From NCBI GenBank assembly GCA_036345935.2, contig JADWOT020001565.1, positions 304,690-368,689 of the forward strand: a DNA stretch of 64,000 bases. The letters are read 5' to 3'. Made by a program: the position numbers and the translations under genes. How positions within the stretch are numbered: the stretch's first letter is position 1; every line of letters starts with the position of its first letter. The stretch comes from Taenia hydatigena. Its lineage: Eukaryota > Platyhelminthes > Cestoda > Cyclophyllidea > Taeniidae. Under the pieces are notes generated by a model. That model had not been told where the DNA came from and made no database searches. It saw only the letters and a list, made by a program, of their open reading frames with translations. Positions 22,163-33,744 of the stretch are shown here, piece by piece.

Positions 22163-23035
22163 AACTAAGCTTCTTGTTTAGTAGAGTTACTGCTTAATTG
22201 TTGATCCACCTTGAGTACCCAAAATGGTGAACAGCGTACCATTGCTTTGAATTTCCTGCTTTCCGTATACGAGAGGGCACGCAATCCATGGGATGGTATA
22301 TGCGTTACCGACGCTGTAAAGGATTGGAAATAGGGCGGAATCAGACATTTATCAGCGCAGTTGGTCATCGCGGAGTGAGCTATGGAAATAAAGAGGAAGT
22401 AGGAATTAATTGGGATTAAAAGATCCCTAGTAGAAGAGTACATTTTCAACTGTCGATGACTGACTAAGATCCGGTTAAACGCTTTTCATTGGTGAAGAAC
22501 TCGTTGCACTTGTGCACATTGCTTGTGCACATGGTTGCAAGAGGAGGATGTATACCGATTTGGCGTCCAGTGTGGGGTCCTTTTCATTATTCTATATTTG
22601 TAGGTGCACAGACATGGTGCGCTGGTGCGAATCTGGACTAATGGGTTGATGCCTTACGGTCAGACATTCATGTCACCAAATGGAATGTCTCGGTGTGCCA
22701 CAACTCCACATCACTACATTTGGTCCTCCTCACCTTTCCCACATGAACGAAGGCATGCGTGCACATATGGATGGTTTCGATGCATATTTTTAATCATCCA
22801 TCAGTAGAGAGGAAAACGCGTATTCAAACAATGGCTTGTACGAGAACTACAGCTGTCGATAGAACGTGGATACATAAAACAAGTCAGAATCAAACGCGAG
22901 ACAGTATTTGATAGTCCGTGGGGAACGAATTGTTGCTGTGGGTAAGAATCACGCGACGAATTCTGCTTGCTTCACGTGATTTCCCATGCTTAGTAGACTT
23001 TGGGTGATGGAAGATAAGGCATCAGAGAATGGCAT

Positions 23036-24465
23036 TTGGCACAAGTGTATGTTGAGACATTCCCAAGATATGAGGTGCCGAAGCAATGCATGCGAGAATC
23101 GTTGAGTTGACAGAATCCATCGTCATCCGGGTATGCTGGCGGTTGAGTTGAGGCGATTACGTGACCTTCGCACAAAACGACACGAATGGATCCATCATGT
23201 TAGCGCCGCTGTAAGATCAATCCAATTCCTCCTCCTCCTCCTCCTTCCCTTCTTCCCCCCTTCTGAGTCCGCAGTACTTAAACTTCGTCACCTCTGTTGC
23301 ATATTAGTCTACACTATCACCTTTTCAGCATGGTGGGTTCCAGTAGTCTCTATTTGCATTTCCTCTCCATCTATACCACCTCTCATTTATGCCCTTGCAT
23401 GCCTCCTCCTACATCACATTTTTATTTCATTCGCATGTCAATAACGTCGGCATAATTTGGTTTCTCTTTAAAAACAAATCAGAACCACTGACCTTCTGCC
23501 CCACTTGGCAATTAGTATATACAAAACTCTTGGTGGCGAGGACTCAATGAGCACCTGCAGCAGCATTCCTGACTGGGGATGAATTCTGTCAACACGGCAA
23601 CCCTCACAAGCATCGCGTCGGCACATCAAATCTTGGGAATAACTCAACAAGCACATGTACCGAATGCTAATCTCTGACGCTTTATCCTTTGTCACCTAAA
23701 ATTCAATTTCATTTGCGCAATTTTTAGCTTACAGTAATCAATTCTTTCCCTTACGGATCCGGAATTGACTTTGAAGGATGTGCCGCTGAGGCTTCTGGAC
23801 ATCATTACACTACATCAGATTGTAATTATGCCGTCCTGGTCGCTACGCCAGTGGCTTGGCGACTGTAATGTGTCGAGGAGTGCACACCTAGATCCATCAA
23901 TATGAAGGACGACCAGCAGTTCAGGAGCACTACCGCTTCTTTCTACAGACGCTATTTTCTTCTGCAATTACCAAGTTAAATCTATTCCTCTTCTTTGGCC
24001 CATTGTTCTTTCCTTTTCTCGTTAATGTAACGGCTCGTAAAGCATTTAGTGTAGACTAGTTGTGGATAAAGTGGCTAGATGGCAGGCGGCAAGTGGTATT
24101 AGCGAATACGACAGTTTTGACTAGTGTAATGCAGAACAAGCGGAAAATTAGTAACACCTGTCCCCATCATAATAGCACAACGATGTCTTTGAACCGCCAG
24201 GACATTAGTGGTGATCAGACGTCAATTCTGGCCTCAATTTTAGTATTCAAGACGAGCAAGCATCGCGTAACATCAAGAAGTTACGCAGTCAAGTCGCAAA
24301 GCCGCAGATCGAAGGCGCAAATAAAACTAGGCGACAAACAAAGGCACAATGTGTGGATATCGAGGTGAAATCAGTCCAATCCCTGCCCCGACGTGCACTT
24401 CATTTAGCCTTCGACGTTTCTGCCAAGCAGAATATCCATGCGCACATCCATCTGTAATGGCGGAT
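23036..24465 (+). repeat. Dispersed repeat family B, copy 2, with internal inverted repeat
   Basis: Matches 1735-3325, including both arms of the inverted repeat (23040-23130 and 23575-23670). The left arm on minus and the right arm on plus again read like SVNSTILACI and MNSVNTATLTSI. A CT-rich microsatellite (23228-23250) lies between the arms. Confidence 0.8.
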
Positions 24466-25604
24466 TTAAGGTGCTTTGATTCACCTTAGCTCATTTCTTT
24501 GCGTCTATTACTCCACATTCATTCTTCCTCTACACATCTTACAGAACATTTCATTTTTCTCATTTCCTGTCACCAACGATGGAATGCGTCCTAATAATTT
24601 CAATACGCAATAGCTCAATCTCAGGATCTCGAACCATTTTCCCGAATTACCACTAAAATCACGCTTTTTTCTTGGCGGTTCAAGAGCTATGCATCCCTGC
24701 GTCGCTTGTGAGTCTGGCTAAGCCAGTGCCGTGGCCGGCTACCTCTTTCAGACCTTTTGCCTGTTTCTAACCACAATGCGTCTGAACAGGTTTTCTATCG
24801 CTTAAAAGCGAATGCCGCCAAAGCGTTCTCCGATGGTCTATTCAACACCGAATTCACATCAGCATAGACCTGCAATTCACATCCCAGCAGTCATTGCGAA
24901 CGAGGAATGTACTCTGCGACTCTAAGCACCACACATGCAATTAGCTAAAAGCTATCTCATAGATGTGCCTCAACTGCTCAGGTGCCATACACTCACACGC
25001 AGACGAAAAGTAATGTCCATTGCATTCAGAACCGCATTGAATGGCATTTCCCTTAACATTAGCATAACAAAATCAACCGATATTCTCGCATTTAGTAGAA
25101 ATGTTTACAAACATATCACCGATCTGAAGCTTTTGTCAAACCGTTTGCAAAACGCAGCTTTGAGCCAGAACCTACAGATGTGGCTAACATGACCATTCTA
25201 TTTGAGGTCATAGGGGGAGAAGAACCAGTTTGGAATGGCCTCAGCTATTGTCCGCCTCTTTTATCAGCCTATACATGGACATGCCACCACGATAAAAGGA
25301 ACAAACTGTCCCACAAGGAGTGGTGTTCCTTCGACCACTGATAGCATTGCCAGTTTTTGTATCCATTTGAGGGCACTTTTTCAGTTCGGAAAATAAGATA
25401 TCACTCGAATGCCGTGGAAACCTCCAATTGCAATTTGCATGCCCATTTCTCAATTAATCACTGTTCTGAAACAAGGATTCTCTCGGTCAATTCAGCATGG
25501 CTTAGAACTGAAAATATTGTTGTTCATTAGGGTTGAGCATCCGTGAGTGTCAGTGTTATTGTTGAGGGAAGGTTGGTAATCGGGTAGGGGCATGGGAAAC
25601 CCCA

Positions 25605-25900
25605 CAATGGCACGTTATGCCGGGCACCGGACGAAGTCTACAAAACCCTTCTCTCACAGCTGTGGAAAAGGATCGAATTGGCAACTCTGAGCCAGTAAAG
25701 CCATTCAAAGTAAATTGAAACTAATCCTCCCGCTAAATAGAATTATTGCTTTAGTTTTCATCAACTTTGCACGCACAGAAGAGGAACAGAGTACCATCGT
25801 TTCACATTTCCTGTTTGGTTGAGCCAAATGGAAAAGAACTGGCTGTAGTTGAATGCAATAGGCATTGGTCTTGACAAACCAGCTCTTTGCATTTTTGACA
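25605..25900 (+). repeat. Family C fragment embedded in family D
   Basis: Carries CATGGGAAACCCCACAATGG, CACAGCTGTGGAAAAGGATC, CATTTCCTGTTTGGTTGAGC and CTGGCTGTAGTTGAATG, matching 4105-4470 and 58585-58910. It lies between two pieces of family D that adjoin each other at 5415-5425 in the other copy. Confidence 0.6.
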
Positions 25901-26315
25901 ATAGTAAAACATCTATGCAACCTCACTGCCGTCCCTTTAGTTCAAGAATGGCATCAAATCACCATCAAACCTACCTAATTCATTAGAAGCCAGCAAGAGA
26001 GCTTGAATTTAAAATGTGTCCAAATTTGAAATAGGATGTCATTATTTTCGGGTGGTTTCGTTTGCACTCACCAGAAAGCAGAGGGGAGGCGTCTGTGTTG
26101 CTCGCAGTGCCATCTCCTGAGCTTCGACTGACGCCATGAGGTAACCAGATGACTGCTGGGAGCAGCTTACCCTTGCTATACATTGATTTTGGCAGACAGA
26201 TCTGGCAGCTACTCAGATGCACATCGAATATTTTTCAGGTGGAAGTGTACCATCTGGTGGAAGAATTGGCTAAAGGCTGGATCATGAGTCCACCGACGTC
26301 ACCGCGGATCTTACC

Positions 26316-26393
26316 TGCTTGGTCTGCACCCAAGTTGGTGGTCTCCATTATGAATTCCTTGAGTAGAGCCAGGAGTCTCGTAGTGGGCAACAT
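26316..26393 (-). pseudogene. Second copy of the exon-like minus frame in family D
   Basis: Counterpart of 5504-5581, with the donor CAAGCAG/GTAAGA at 26315/26314. The residues differ at a few places (METTNLG for MGTTNLG). Product unknown. Confidence 0.3.
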
Positions 26394-27035
26394 GATGAAT
26401 TATTTTAATGAGAATATATATGCTGATTCTCCTTCCATAATATGATCAGGAAAAATGTACGTGTAAATCAATGTTGAACGGATTGATGCAGCGCTGCTCA
26501 CAAATGACGTTGTGGATTGCTTGAAGGTAACACTCTATAGGGCTCCAAGTGTGTCCGTATCTCAAGCATAAATATAAGAATATATAGGAAGCACGCCTTG
26601 TACCTCAAACTTGCTTTCGATTTTAAGGGTTAAACTCTACTGGAGAGGGATTATAAACTGCCTTTTACAGTAGGCATGCCTGATATCAGAATAAAGATAC
26701 CAGAGTTGATGAACCTTCCATGTACCTACCACTTTAGATAGCTCTATTTACGATGAGTCAAAATTTCGATCTTTTTTTCCTGAGCACAGCAAAACGCATT
26801 CCATTCGTATACAAAGCAATAAGACCACATTTCTTCAAGTAAACGAAAAAGGAGATTGTTATTTGTCATCCCAATTTGCTACCATCGAAAACTTACTCTC
26901 CATCCAAGCAGATGGTGAAAGTGTAGAAGCAAAGATAAACAGCTAAAACGCTTTTACTACATGGCAAATCTTTAGCTCCGGCCAAGTCAGGACTGCAAAT
27001 GCATGCTGCTGTGCGAGTCGAGGAGATAAGAGTGC

Positions 27036-29750
27036 CTCACTTGCCCTTGTGATGGAAGACTCTAATATGGGAAGACCTTCGAATGGCGTTAGCGCTTTGA
27101 CAGTGACCATACAAGTGTCTGTCGGAAATGGCAACCTCCTTGGTGCCTCCGGTTCGACCATCACAACAACCATTCCCATCCACTCCTCATCAAGAGCTTG
27201 ACAAATTCACTCAAGTGGAAAAAGGTATAACGCAGGATTGGTGATAAAAGCTGGGTGCCACACAAGCGTGGGATTTTTTGTGCAGACAGCCAAACACTAC
27301 ACAATGCAGGGCTGGACTCAACACTTCCCTACAAATCAACTTCTACACCATTTGTTTGCACACACTCCACGAAGTACTCATAGTCATGAGCCCACATCGC
27401 AAAGCAAACCAGCAAACACCACCCAAGTTTCAGTGACTCCCTGCTTCCAGAAGCAATGTCTAGACAAACTAGGCTTCGTCTGTTGGACAGAAATGTTCAT
27501 CACCACACTTAACGGCAACGTCTGCTTCACCTAGATAAACACGCTAACTACGGTTAGTTGTTCTAACCAGTCAGTCCTTCCGCCACAAAAACCGCAATAT
27601 GCAAGTGTCCTTCATCAACTTTATTGTTTCGAATGCAAAAGGCATTCCTGCTAGCCATGATTTGGTGGCATGGAGCATGCCACACGCACATGTGCTACAC
27701 AATAAGGAGAATGGTCTTCATAAAAAACGTTATAAGAGCAGCCTCAGAAGTTTCAGTCAATTCATGGAAATGCAAACGCATCGACAAACACCGTATTCCT
27801 CAATGAGAAGGAATAAATTAATCCATTCCGTGCACGAAAGTATCGCCACACTATCGTAAATAGGCACATAAAATAACTAGTAAATATGCTCCCAACCTAG
27901 CTTCGACTTTGAGAGCTCTTCCGATTCTATTGTAATGACGCCTAATCAGCAGTTCTCCAAGCGCATTCATTCACACTTCTATTCATTCACTATGAACATG
28001 CCCATCGACTAAAATAACCCACTTTTATCACTCCACTGGGCCCAAACAGACAGGGTACCCATTGCTTAACAGCCGTTGGCTCTCAATCATTGGTGAAACT
28101 ATCCAACTAAATGGGGAGAGAGGCAAACCAACACAACACGCAGCAGAATGCACAAGCCAGTCACCCACTTAAGACCTTAAACGACCTTAGAGCCGTAGCT
28201 GATTAAATTATGAAAAGTCACTAAAACCTTTTGGATTATTTAAAAGGTGTGCAAAATCATTAGCAATGATTTGTGCTTAATCGTGTTAAGCATCAATTTT
28301 GTTACGTAACACATGCTTATAGTAAACTGGAATTTACAGGTAAATGAAAAATAAAAGCACATGCTGCTATTTGAATTTGTGATAACCGTGTATTTTATTC
28401 GTGCCTCGTAGGCCAGAGGCGAAAGGACAATTTAGAACCTGGTCTCAGAGCAGTGTGGTTTCTCTCCAGAGCGCGATCCACCTCCAATATCACTCTGCAT
28501 CTTCCCTCTGACCGATAACAAGGATGTCAAAGCATACTCAGCCTTCCAATAGTAAGGGCGGAGAGGGATAAAAAAGAACCGTTTAACAAAACTACTTTAG
28601 CCTTTTTGCTGGCAAACCTTACTGAGCAATGATGATGCATTTATAAGTTATTAATATTTATTTTCAATTTAGTGCTGACAAGTTATTGCAAAGGCGTCCT
28701 TCTCGAATGATCCCTACTTAATTTCTATGCTTAGGTCAAAGTTATTAGCGTTAGCAGTGCTTACTGCCTTCTCAAAAATACATAAAAATTAAAAGTTCGT
28801 TTGTTTTGCCAGACGAACCTTGGAGTGATTGGTCTGATTTGTACGCGGCTCGCTTAAGTGCTGGTGTTTTCTTAGGATCATTTTTTCGGATTAAGACGTC
28901 CTATCCGCCGTCAATGGTTAGAAACGTAGCAAGTTTTTAGTACCTCTTTTAGTTTTAGATCGTTAGTTCTTATTGGGCTTTTAAAGTGTCGAATCGCTTC
29001 CTTTGTACACATACTTGCTGGAGTAAACGCAAAAGCTTCTAAATGTGGCTGTTAAGACGGTTACATTTCGAATGCAAGGTCTTCTTACGTGCATTTTTTG
29101 CTGTATAGTGATAAATTACGGCTGTCTTGGTAGTATGTTGGACTGTTTGTTTTTTAATGACGTTGGAATTCGATTAATGAGGCGTGATTTTGTGGGGAGG
29201 AGTTATACTCTTAGCAAGTGCTTGGCAATTAATTGCTTGGTGCTTTTTGTGATTAAACACCAATTATATGTATACGTATAAACTTATGTTTTTGCTTTCT
29301 TTATTGGTTTATATGTTAGACCAACCTTTTCGGAAATAGTTGCAGGTGCTGTGTAGACTTTTTGTTTTCTGCTTGCACTGCCTAATCGCGTTGATTTTTT
29401 TGCTGCACAATGCTTTTTGCGATTAGGTAAGATTGTTTCGGCTGTTTTGAAGTCGTTTGTTATTTTGTAAAGGGTAAGTTCTGATTAATGCGGTCCAATT
29501 TGATGAAGGGACTTGTAACTTTGGTAAAGTGAACGCGTTCACTTCTTGCTGTACGACACCTTGAGCGATAAGTTAAGATTGTTTTGGCAATTTGTAATTA
29601 GTTTGCTCTTTAATGAGGGTGGATTTTGTTAGGAGGAGTTATAACGTAGCTAGGTACGTGGTAATTGCTCATTATTTTCTCGCTAATAAGTATCCATCAT
29701 ATTTGTAAACCTTATTATCCCTTTTCTTTGTCCGTTTTCATGCCGGAATA
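27036..29750. other. No gene recognised; T-rich towards the right
   Basis: 27.0-28.5 kb shows only weak frames. From about 28.8 kb the plus strand turns T- and GT-rich, like the intron of the candidate gene that follows. A degenerate duplication lies inside it: 29165-29270 resembles 29613-29710 (GATTTTGTGGGGAGGAGTTA against GATTTTGTTAGGAGGAGTTA). Confidence 0.45.
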
Positions 29751-29751
29751 G

Positions 29752-29825
29752 ACGTTGAAGAAGAAGAAGCTGCAGCAGCAATGAGTGCAAATTTCGCCTT
29801 CGCTGTCACTTCACGCATTTCTCAG
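29752..29825 (+). CDS. Candidate internal exon of an unrecognised plus-strand gene
   Basis: A pyrimidine-rich tract (TTATCCCTTTTCTTTGTCCG...) and AATAG acceptor end at 29751, and CTCAG/GTAGGA follows at 29825. The 74 bases between read two bases plus 24 codons, VEEEEAAAAMSANFAFAVTS then RISQ, entering in phase 1 and leaving in phase 0. Upstream DNA to about 28.8 kb and downstream DNA to 30.37 kb is T- and GT-rich on the plus strand, as expected of introns. The ATG within the exon could also be a start. Confidence 0.35.
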
Positions 29826-30375
29826 GTAGGATTGGATTGTGCTTAATGAGTTGTTGGTGCCTTTTTTGGGAGCAGTAATAGAATCGATGTACGTTCCTAT
29901 GTTGGATGGGAACGTGCTTTTCTTGTTTACCCGTAGGTCTTTTACCTCACATTGGATGTGTGATGAAAGGTGTGCTATTTTCATTACTACGATATGCGTT
30001 GTCGGAGCAGCACATATGGATGGCAGAGGACTGGGGGCGGGAGTAGGGTTGTTTGTTGTGTTGATGTGATCATTGCTGCGAAAGGTGTTGTGTAGAGGGC
30101 CTCGGTGATGGCTTAGTCGTAGGTTTCTCAGCTTTGTTGGCATGATTTGGTGTGTCTGAGTGAGGTAGGCGCAGCAGTGGCAGGAGCGGAGGAAGACGGG
30201 TTGGCTAGTGGGAAGCTTTGGCATCACTACGCAGACTGCACTTTGTAGCGGTCTTAAATATTTGCTTGTTAAGGTGTTTTCTTTTTTATCAGCAGTTATA
30301 TTTGTGGGTGTTGGCTTTGCGGCGCATTGGGTCCTCACACATCGGTCTTTACATTGCTTGGTTTTTTCCTTTCAG

Positions 30376-30441
30376 ATGCTGCAAACTTACTCTGGTGGTG
30401 GTGATGGTGAAGTAACATTTGATGAGTGCGTGGAATGGTAG
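30376..30441 (+). CDS. Candidate exon with EF-hand-like loop
   Basis: A strong acceptor (GGTTTTTTCCTTTCAG) ends at 30375. The frame then reads MLQTYSGGGDGEVTFDECVE, W and stop TAG (30439-30441); alternatively a donor TG/GTAGAC at 30437/30438 removes the stop. The 12-residue window SGGGDGEVTFDE fits an EF-hand loop at positions 5, 6, 8, 10 and 12 but has Ser instead of Asp at position 1, so calcium binding is doubtful. Phase 0 entry is compatible with the exon at 29752-29825. Gene identity unknown. Confidence 0.35.
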   Translation: MLQTYSGGGDGEVTFDECVEW

Positions 30442-30471
30442 ACAATGCAGGATGTTGGAGTCATTCGCGGT

Positions 30472-30486
30472 GGCGGCGGCGGCGGC
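30472..30486 (+). repeat. (GGC)5 microsatellite
   Basis: Five perfect GGC units within a GC-rich patch (30440-30540) that could encode a short alanine or glycine run. Confidence 0.8.
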
Positions 30487-31175
30487 GTCTCCATCTCGGT
30501 TGTGCGATGCGGATGTCGGCAGGCATGAAAGACACGGACCACTACTGCTATCATGGCTCCATCTCTTTGTCTTCGCCAGGCGTGGATAGTTGGGTAAGTG
30601 GGTGGATAGGTGGGTGGCGGAGAGGGGAAAGGCTAGGAGCTCTGCCGTGGGTGTGTGAAGGAAGCGCTATGGACCAAGGCTCACTGGTGGCAATTGCCGT
30701 ATATTTTGCTTCTACAGGTACGGAAATGTTTTTGGTGTTGGAGGGTGGCAATTAACTTGTTGCTGACTGTATAGGTGATGAGTAGTGGTGCATCAGCTCA
30801 GAGGAAGCAAGCAAGTGGGTAGGTCTCCACTGCTGAGTGTGTTGGGCACGAATTGTTGGAGGATTGTTTTGCTGCTTTCACTGCTACTGTGACTTGGCCT
30901 TGAGAATGAGAGGATGTTGAAAAGGAGTGAGTTGGTGGGTGGGAAGAGGAGAAAGTGAGGAAGCTGGGCGGCGTTTGGGAGGGAAGTTGGCGTGGCTTCC
31001 ACTCCCTCTGTCCAAATAAGTACCGGCGGGGCATGTGTGCCAAGTAGGCGGCTGGGGGGTGGGGGCTGCGATTTATTGCATGGGTAAACTGGCAGTGGTC
31101 TCTCGTGTAGGCTCATAGAAAGAGGGTAAGAAGGCGTTTCCATCCCACTACTCTCTGATATTACACGCACAACAG

Positions 31176-31407
31176 GTGCAGAATTTCATGGAGGAAGGAG
31201 GCTTGGTGGGTGCTCTGTGGCGGCACATCGGTGGTTGGACGCGGCCACATCGGCTCGGGGGGCGACTCAGCCTTTCTATGCTTTGCTGCCTCCACGGGGC
31301 TCTGCTCCTACCGATGCCGCTGGCACCACTGCTGCTGCGTATGTGTGGGCATTACCGCCGACGGGGATATTCATTCATCCAGCGATTCCTATCGCAACAA
31401 CGGTTTC
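31176..31407 (+). CDS. Candidate Ala/Pro-rich exon, frame uncertain
   Basis: Lies between an ACACGCACAACAG acceptor (31175) and a strong GTTTC/GTAAGT donor (31407/31408). All three plus frames are open, which is unusual for 230 bases. The most protein-like reads GATQPFYALLPPRGSAPTDA then AGTTAAAYVWALPPTGIFIH, resembling low-complexity regulatory protein. It would be a further exon of the gene at 29.7-30.4 kb, but the phases cannot be proven. Confidence 0.25.
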
Positions 31408-32045
31408 GTAAGTCCTTTACATTCATTTGTTGTTATAAGTGGCGTCTACCCATCTTGTGGATGCACAAGAGCTTCAAGTTTTTACAGACTCACTGCGGAG
31501 AATGTGTTTTGTCTAGGTGTACAAGTGAATCATCCATGTCAAGTAGTCTGCCTTTCTTGGATTTATGTAAAGCCTCTGTGCAGTTGACTTGGTCGTTGAA
31601 ATGCAGGTGCTGTCTTGACTTTTACAAGTGAACAAAACCAAACCAAAAGTAATATGCTCTTAGCAGGTTAAATCAATGTTCATTCAAAATACGGGTTATA
31701 TCACAAAAAATCACGGCTGTTAAGGTGTTGCTTTTACAGTTGTCAGGTTCCTTGTATCCTGAAAATGCAAAAATTCTTGGAGGAGAAGACAAAAAAGGAT
31801 TTTGCAGCCTTAAAGTACTAGCAGTACGCTTACATTCACGTACATTACAACCACCATGCCACATTACTCCCTTTTCCAACAAGTTTGCAACTACCTCCCG
31901 AATAATTACAAGTTGTTCATTCAAATACACAAGGGTGAAAGACGGTTTCATAGTTCACGCCAAGGTAGGCGCATTGATGTACATGGAGGAGAAGGTGTGG
32001 GGATAGAGGTAGAGCAGGAAAATAAATAAAGAAGTGGAGTCTCTC

Positions 32046-32527
32046 CTACGTCGCCTTAACGTAGGTTCGCACACAAACCAGTTCATCTATCTTTACGGTC
32101 TAAAATACAAATGAATGTTAAATTAGACGATGGGAAAGTACAAAATATTGTGCTCTATGGCTCTGAAAAACCGATTTCGCCATCATTAACTCATTGCCTT
32201 TAACATCACGATCTACGCAGATGGCCTGTCCTTGCCAACTTGCTGCTGTTTCAGCACTCCACCCTCCAATGTGAAGAGTGACGTCACCTCGCGTGAATCG
32301 GGCGTAACATCGTTGAATTCCTCGCCCAGTTTGAAGATGGTTTCGAAGTTCTTGAACGAGGTCTCTACTCGCAACTGAAACTTGCCGTCACCCAGATCAC
32401 TGATTATCATGTCAGGCTTGAGTGTATTGCCCAACTAGCGAAGTTGAGGATCCACTCCGAGGCGTTCCATGATTTGGTCAAATCCGTCACTCTTTTCGAG
32501 CTTCCAGGTACCGATGAATGGCTCCAT
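32046..32527 (-). pseudogene. Fatty acid-binding protein (cestode FABP type), two exons, disrupted
   Basis: Cytosolic lipid carrier of the FABP/CRABP family; tapeworms cannot make long-chain fatty acids and rely on such carriers. Exon 1 (32527-32181) begins MEPFIGTWKLEKSDGFDQIM, the family N-terminal signature, and later has FKLGEEFNDVTPDSREV. Exon 2 (32099-32046) encodes TVKIDELVCVRTYVKAT and a stop, the usual last strand with the Arg-x-Tyr ligand-binding residues. From memory, the frame aligns without gaps to 133-residue Echinococcus FABPs, with the one intron (81 nt) where vertebrate intron 3 lies. Three lesions are visible: codon 31 is TAG (32437-32435) where CAG would give Gln; one base is missing at codon 102 (about 32224-32223); and the intron begins GC instead of GT, though it ends TTTTAG. 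Either this is a recent pseudogene or the assembly carries errors. Family assignment is very sure; coding status is not. Confidence 0.88.
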
Positions 32528-32590
32528 TACTGACGACTGCGCAATGTGTTGTGTGTGACTGCGGCTGTAGCATTTGTCGGGGTCTTGTGC

Positions 32591-32605
32591 TTATATACCA
32601 CCAAT
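32591..32605 (-). promoter_or_regulatory. TATA box and adjacent inverted CCAAT motif of the FABP locus
   Basis: Reading on the minus strand, TATATAA lies at 32597-32591, 64 bases before the FABP start codon. That places a start site about 30 bases downstream and leaves a short leader of roughly 35 to 40 bases. The plus strand reads CCAAT at 32601-32605, just upstream of the TATA box; this is closer than usual for a CCAAT box, so its role is uncertain. An intact promoter argues against a retrocopied pseudogene. Confidence 0.6.
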
Positions 32606-32609
32606 GGAC

Positions 32610-33740
32610 GCGTGCACCTGGTGCGTCGTGGTGAGTGATTGGTGAAATTGGACCGATCGTAGTTTGGCGTTGACGGCATTGTTTCCAATGGCAGTGCGTG
32701 ATTGGTCCCCGTCAATGCACAATGACGTGTGTGAGCGTCAGCATCCATCCAGCATCACTGGAATATCCTATTGATGTGTTAACCAGTGCAAAGAATGCAG
32801 ACAGAAACACTGGCTGAACGTGTAGAATTTCAGAGGAAGGATTGGCAAGAAATACATTTCATGTTCACTATTCTGCAACTTCTTAAAGTAAGTGGGCGTT
32901 TTATGGTTGGAAGTGGACGAGAGTACCTAAGACTAGGAAGAGCTTATTAGGTGAGGTGATGTTGAGTGTCGGCAAATGATTTGCGATTAACGCCTGTGTC
33001 TTTGGTGATAGGCAGTTTTTGAATGATAAGACTGCAGTAATGAGAATGCTTACAAAGGCTGTAGTTTGGCGATTATGGTATGGGCACCTTTTATGCTTAA
33101 TTAGGAGAGCCTGGATCCAAGTGCTCTCCTGAAGTTTAAGCTCTAAGGCCTTTCGCATTTTGTAAAGCGGTTGGATAATGCACGACCGGATTAGTCGGTA
33201 GTTCCAATAATGGAAGTGAAATAGCCATTGGGGATTCTTTAACTGGGATAAGTCCTGTAGATCTCGAGGCCTTGCCGCCTCAGTTTCTACCCCATTGTTA
33301 TTTCCTACCCACTAAGTGTTGCTCCTCTGGAAGTCACTCGGTCTGTGAGGAATGATCTAATTTTGTCCCTATCTCAGGCCCGGTGGATGTGCTTGATTGA
33401 CTTTGTCAGCGTGTATTGTGCAGAGAGCGTTTGGTGTTGCATTACTCCTGAATTATACCAACTAGCAAGGAGACCCGATTATTCAGTGCCTTAAAGGATT
33501 CGATGCTCTCCTCAAAGTGAGTGACCAGATGCTTAGTAAGCTGCCTAAAACATGTTAGGCTTGGAGGCTTTTATATCACACCTTCAATGGGCAACTTAAC
33601 GAAGGTGGTACCAGGGAATTGTGCAACGTTGAGAGAAGTAACCGCTGCACCTACTCATAGGTCGGAGTCGTCTAAGTAGAATATGTGCCTTCGAAATGGA
33701 AAAATGCTTCCATTAAGTGGAATGGAATGCCTTATTGCAC
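32610..33740. other. No gene recognised upstream of the FABP locus
   Basis: Short frames only. The first 200 bases may hold further FABP control sequence; I see no clear motif. Confidence 0.4.
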
Positions 33741-33744
33741 TATG

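Larger units (their letters stand above)
19390..22338 (+). repeat. 2.95 kb direct repeat, copy 2
   Basis: Second copy of the block at 6212-9163, in the same orientation about 13.2 kb downstream. The flanks differ from copy 1 on both sides: unique-looking sequence lies to the left, while the right flank begins AATCAGAC. Several frames that are open in copy 1 are broken here. A TTG-to-TAG change near 20940 stops the first exon-like frame. Loss of one T in a run near 21170 puts a stop into the third. Confidence 0.95.
25080..27035 (+). repeat. Dispersed repeat family D, copy 2, interrupted
   Basis: Two pieces (25080-25600 and 26238-27035) match 4930-6210. Between them are a family C fragment and about 330 further bases ending in ATTTTTCAGGTGGAAGTGTA. 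The third relative at 54600-54790 has the same CCAGGTGGAAGTGTACC junction with upstream sequence in place, so this longer arrangement is probably the ancestral one. Confidence 0.8.

Noticed and set aside
27238..27534. 98-codon plus frame
   Set aside because: No conserved motif, no splice context and biased His/Thr/Gln content typical of chance frames here.
29811..30338. 175-codon minus frame, the longest in the window
   Set aside because: It is Thr/Ser/Pro-rich, is the antisense of T/GT-rich intron-like DNA, and overlaps the better-supported plus exon at 29752-29825 and its donor.
30793..31170. 125-codon minus Pro/Ser-rich frame
   Set aside because: Low-complexity antisense of a GT-rich plus strand; no supporting signals.
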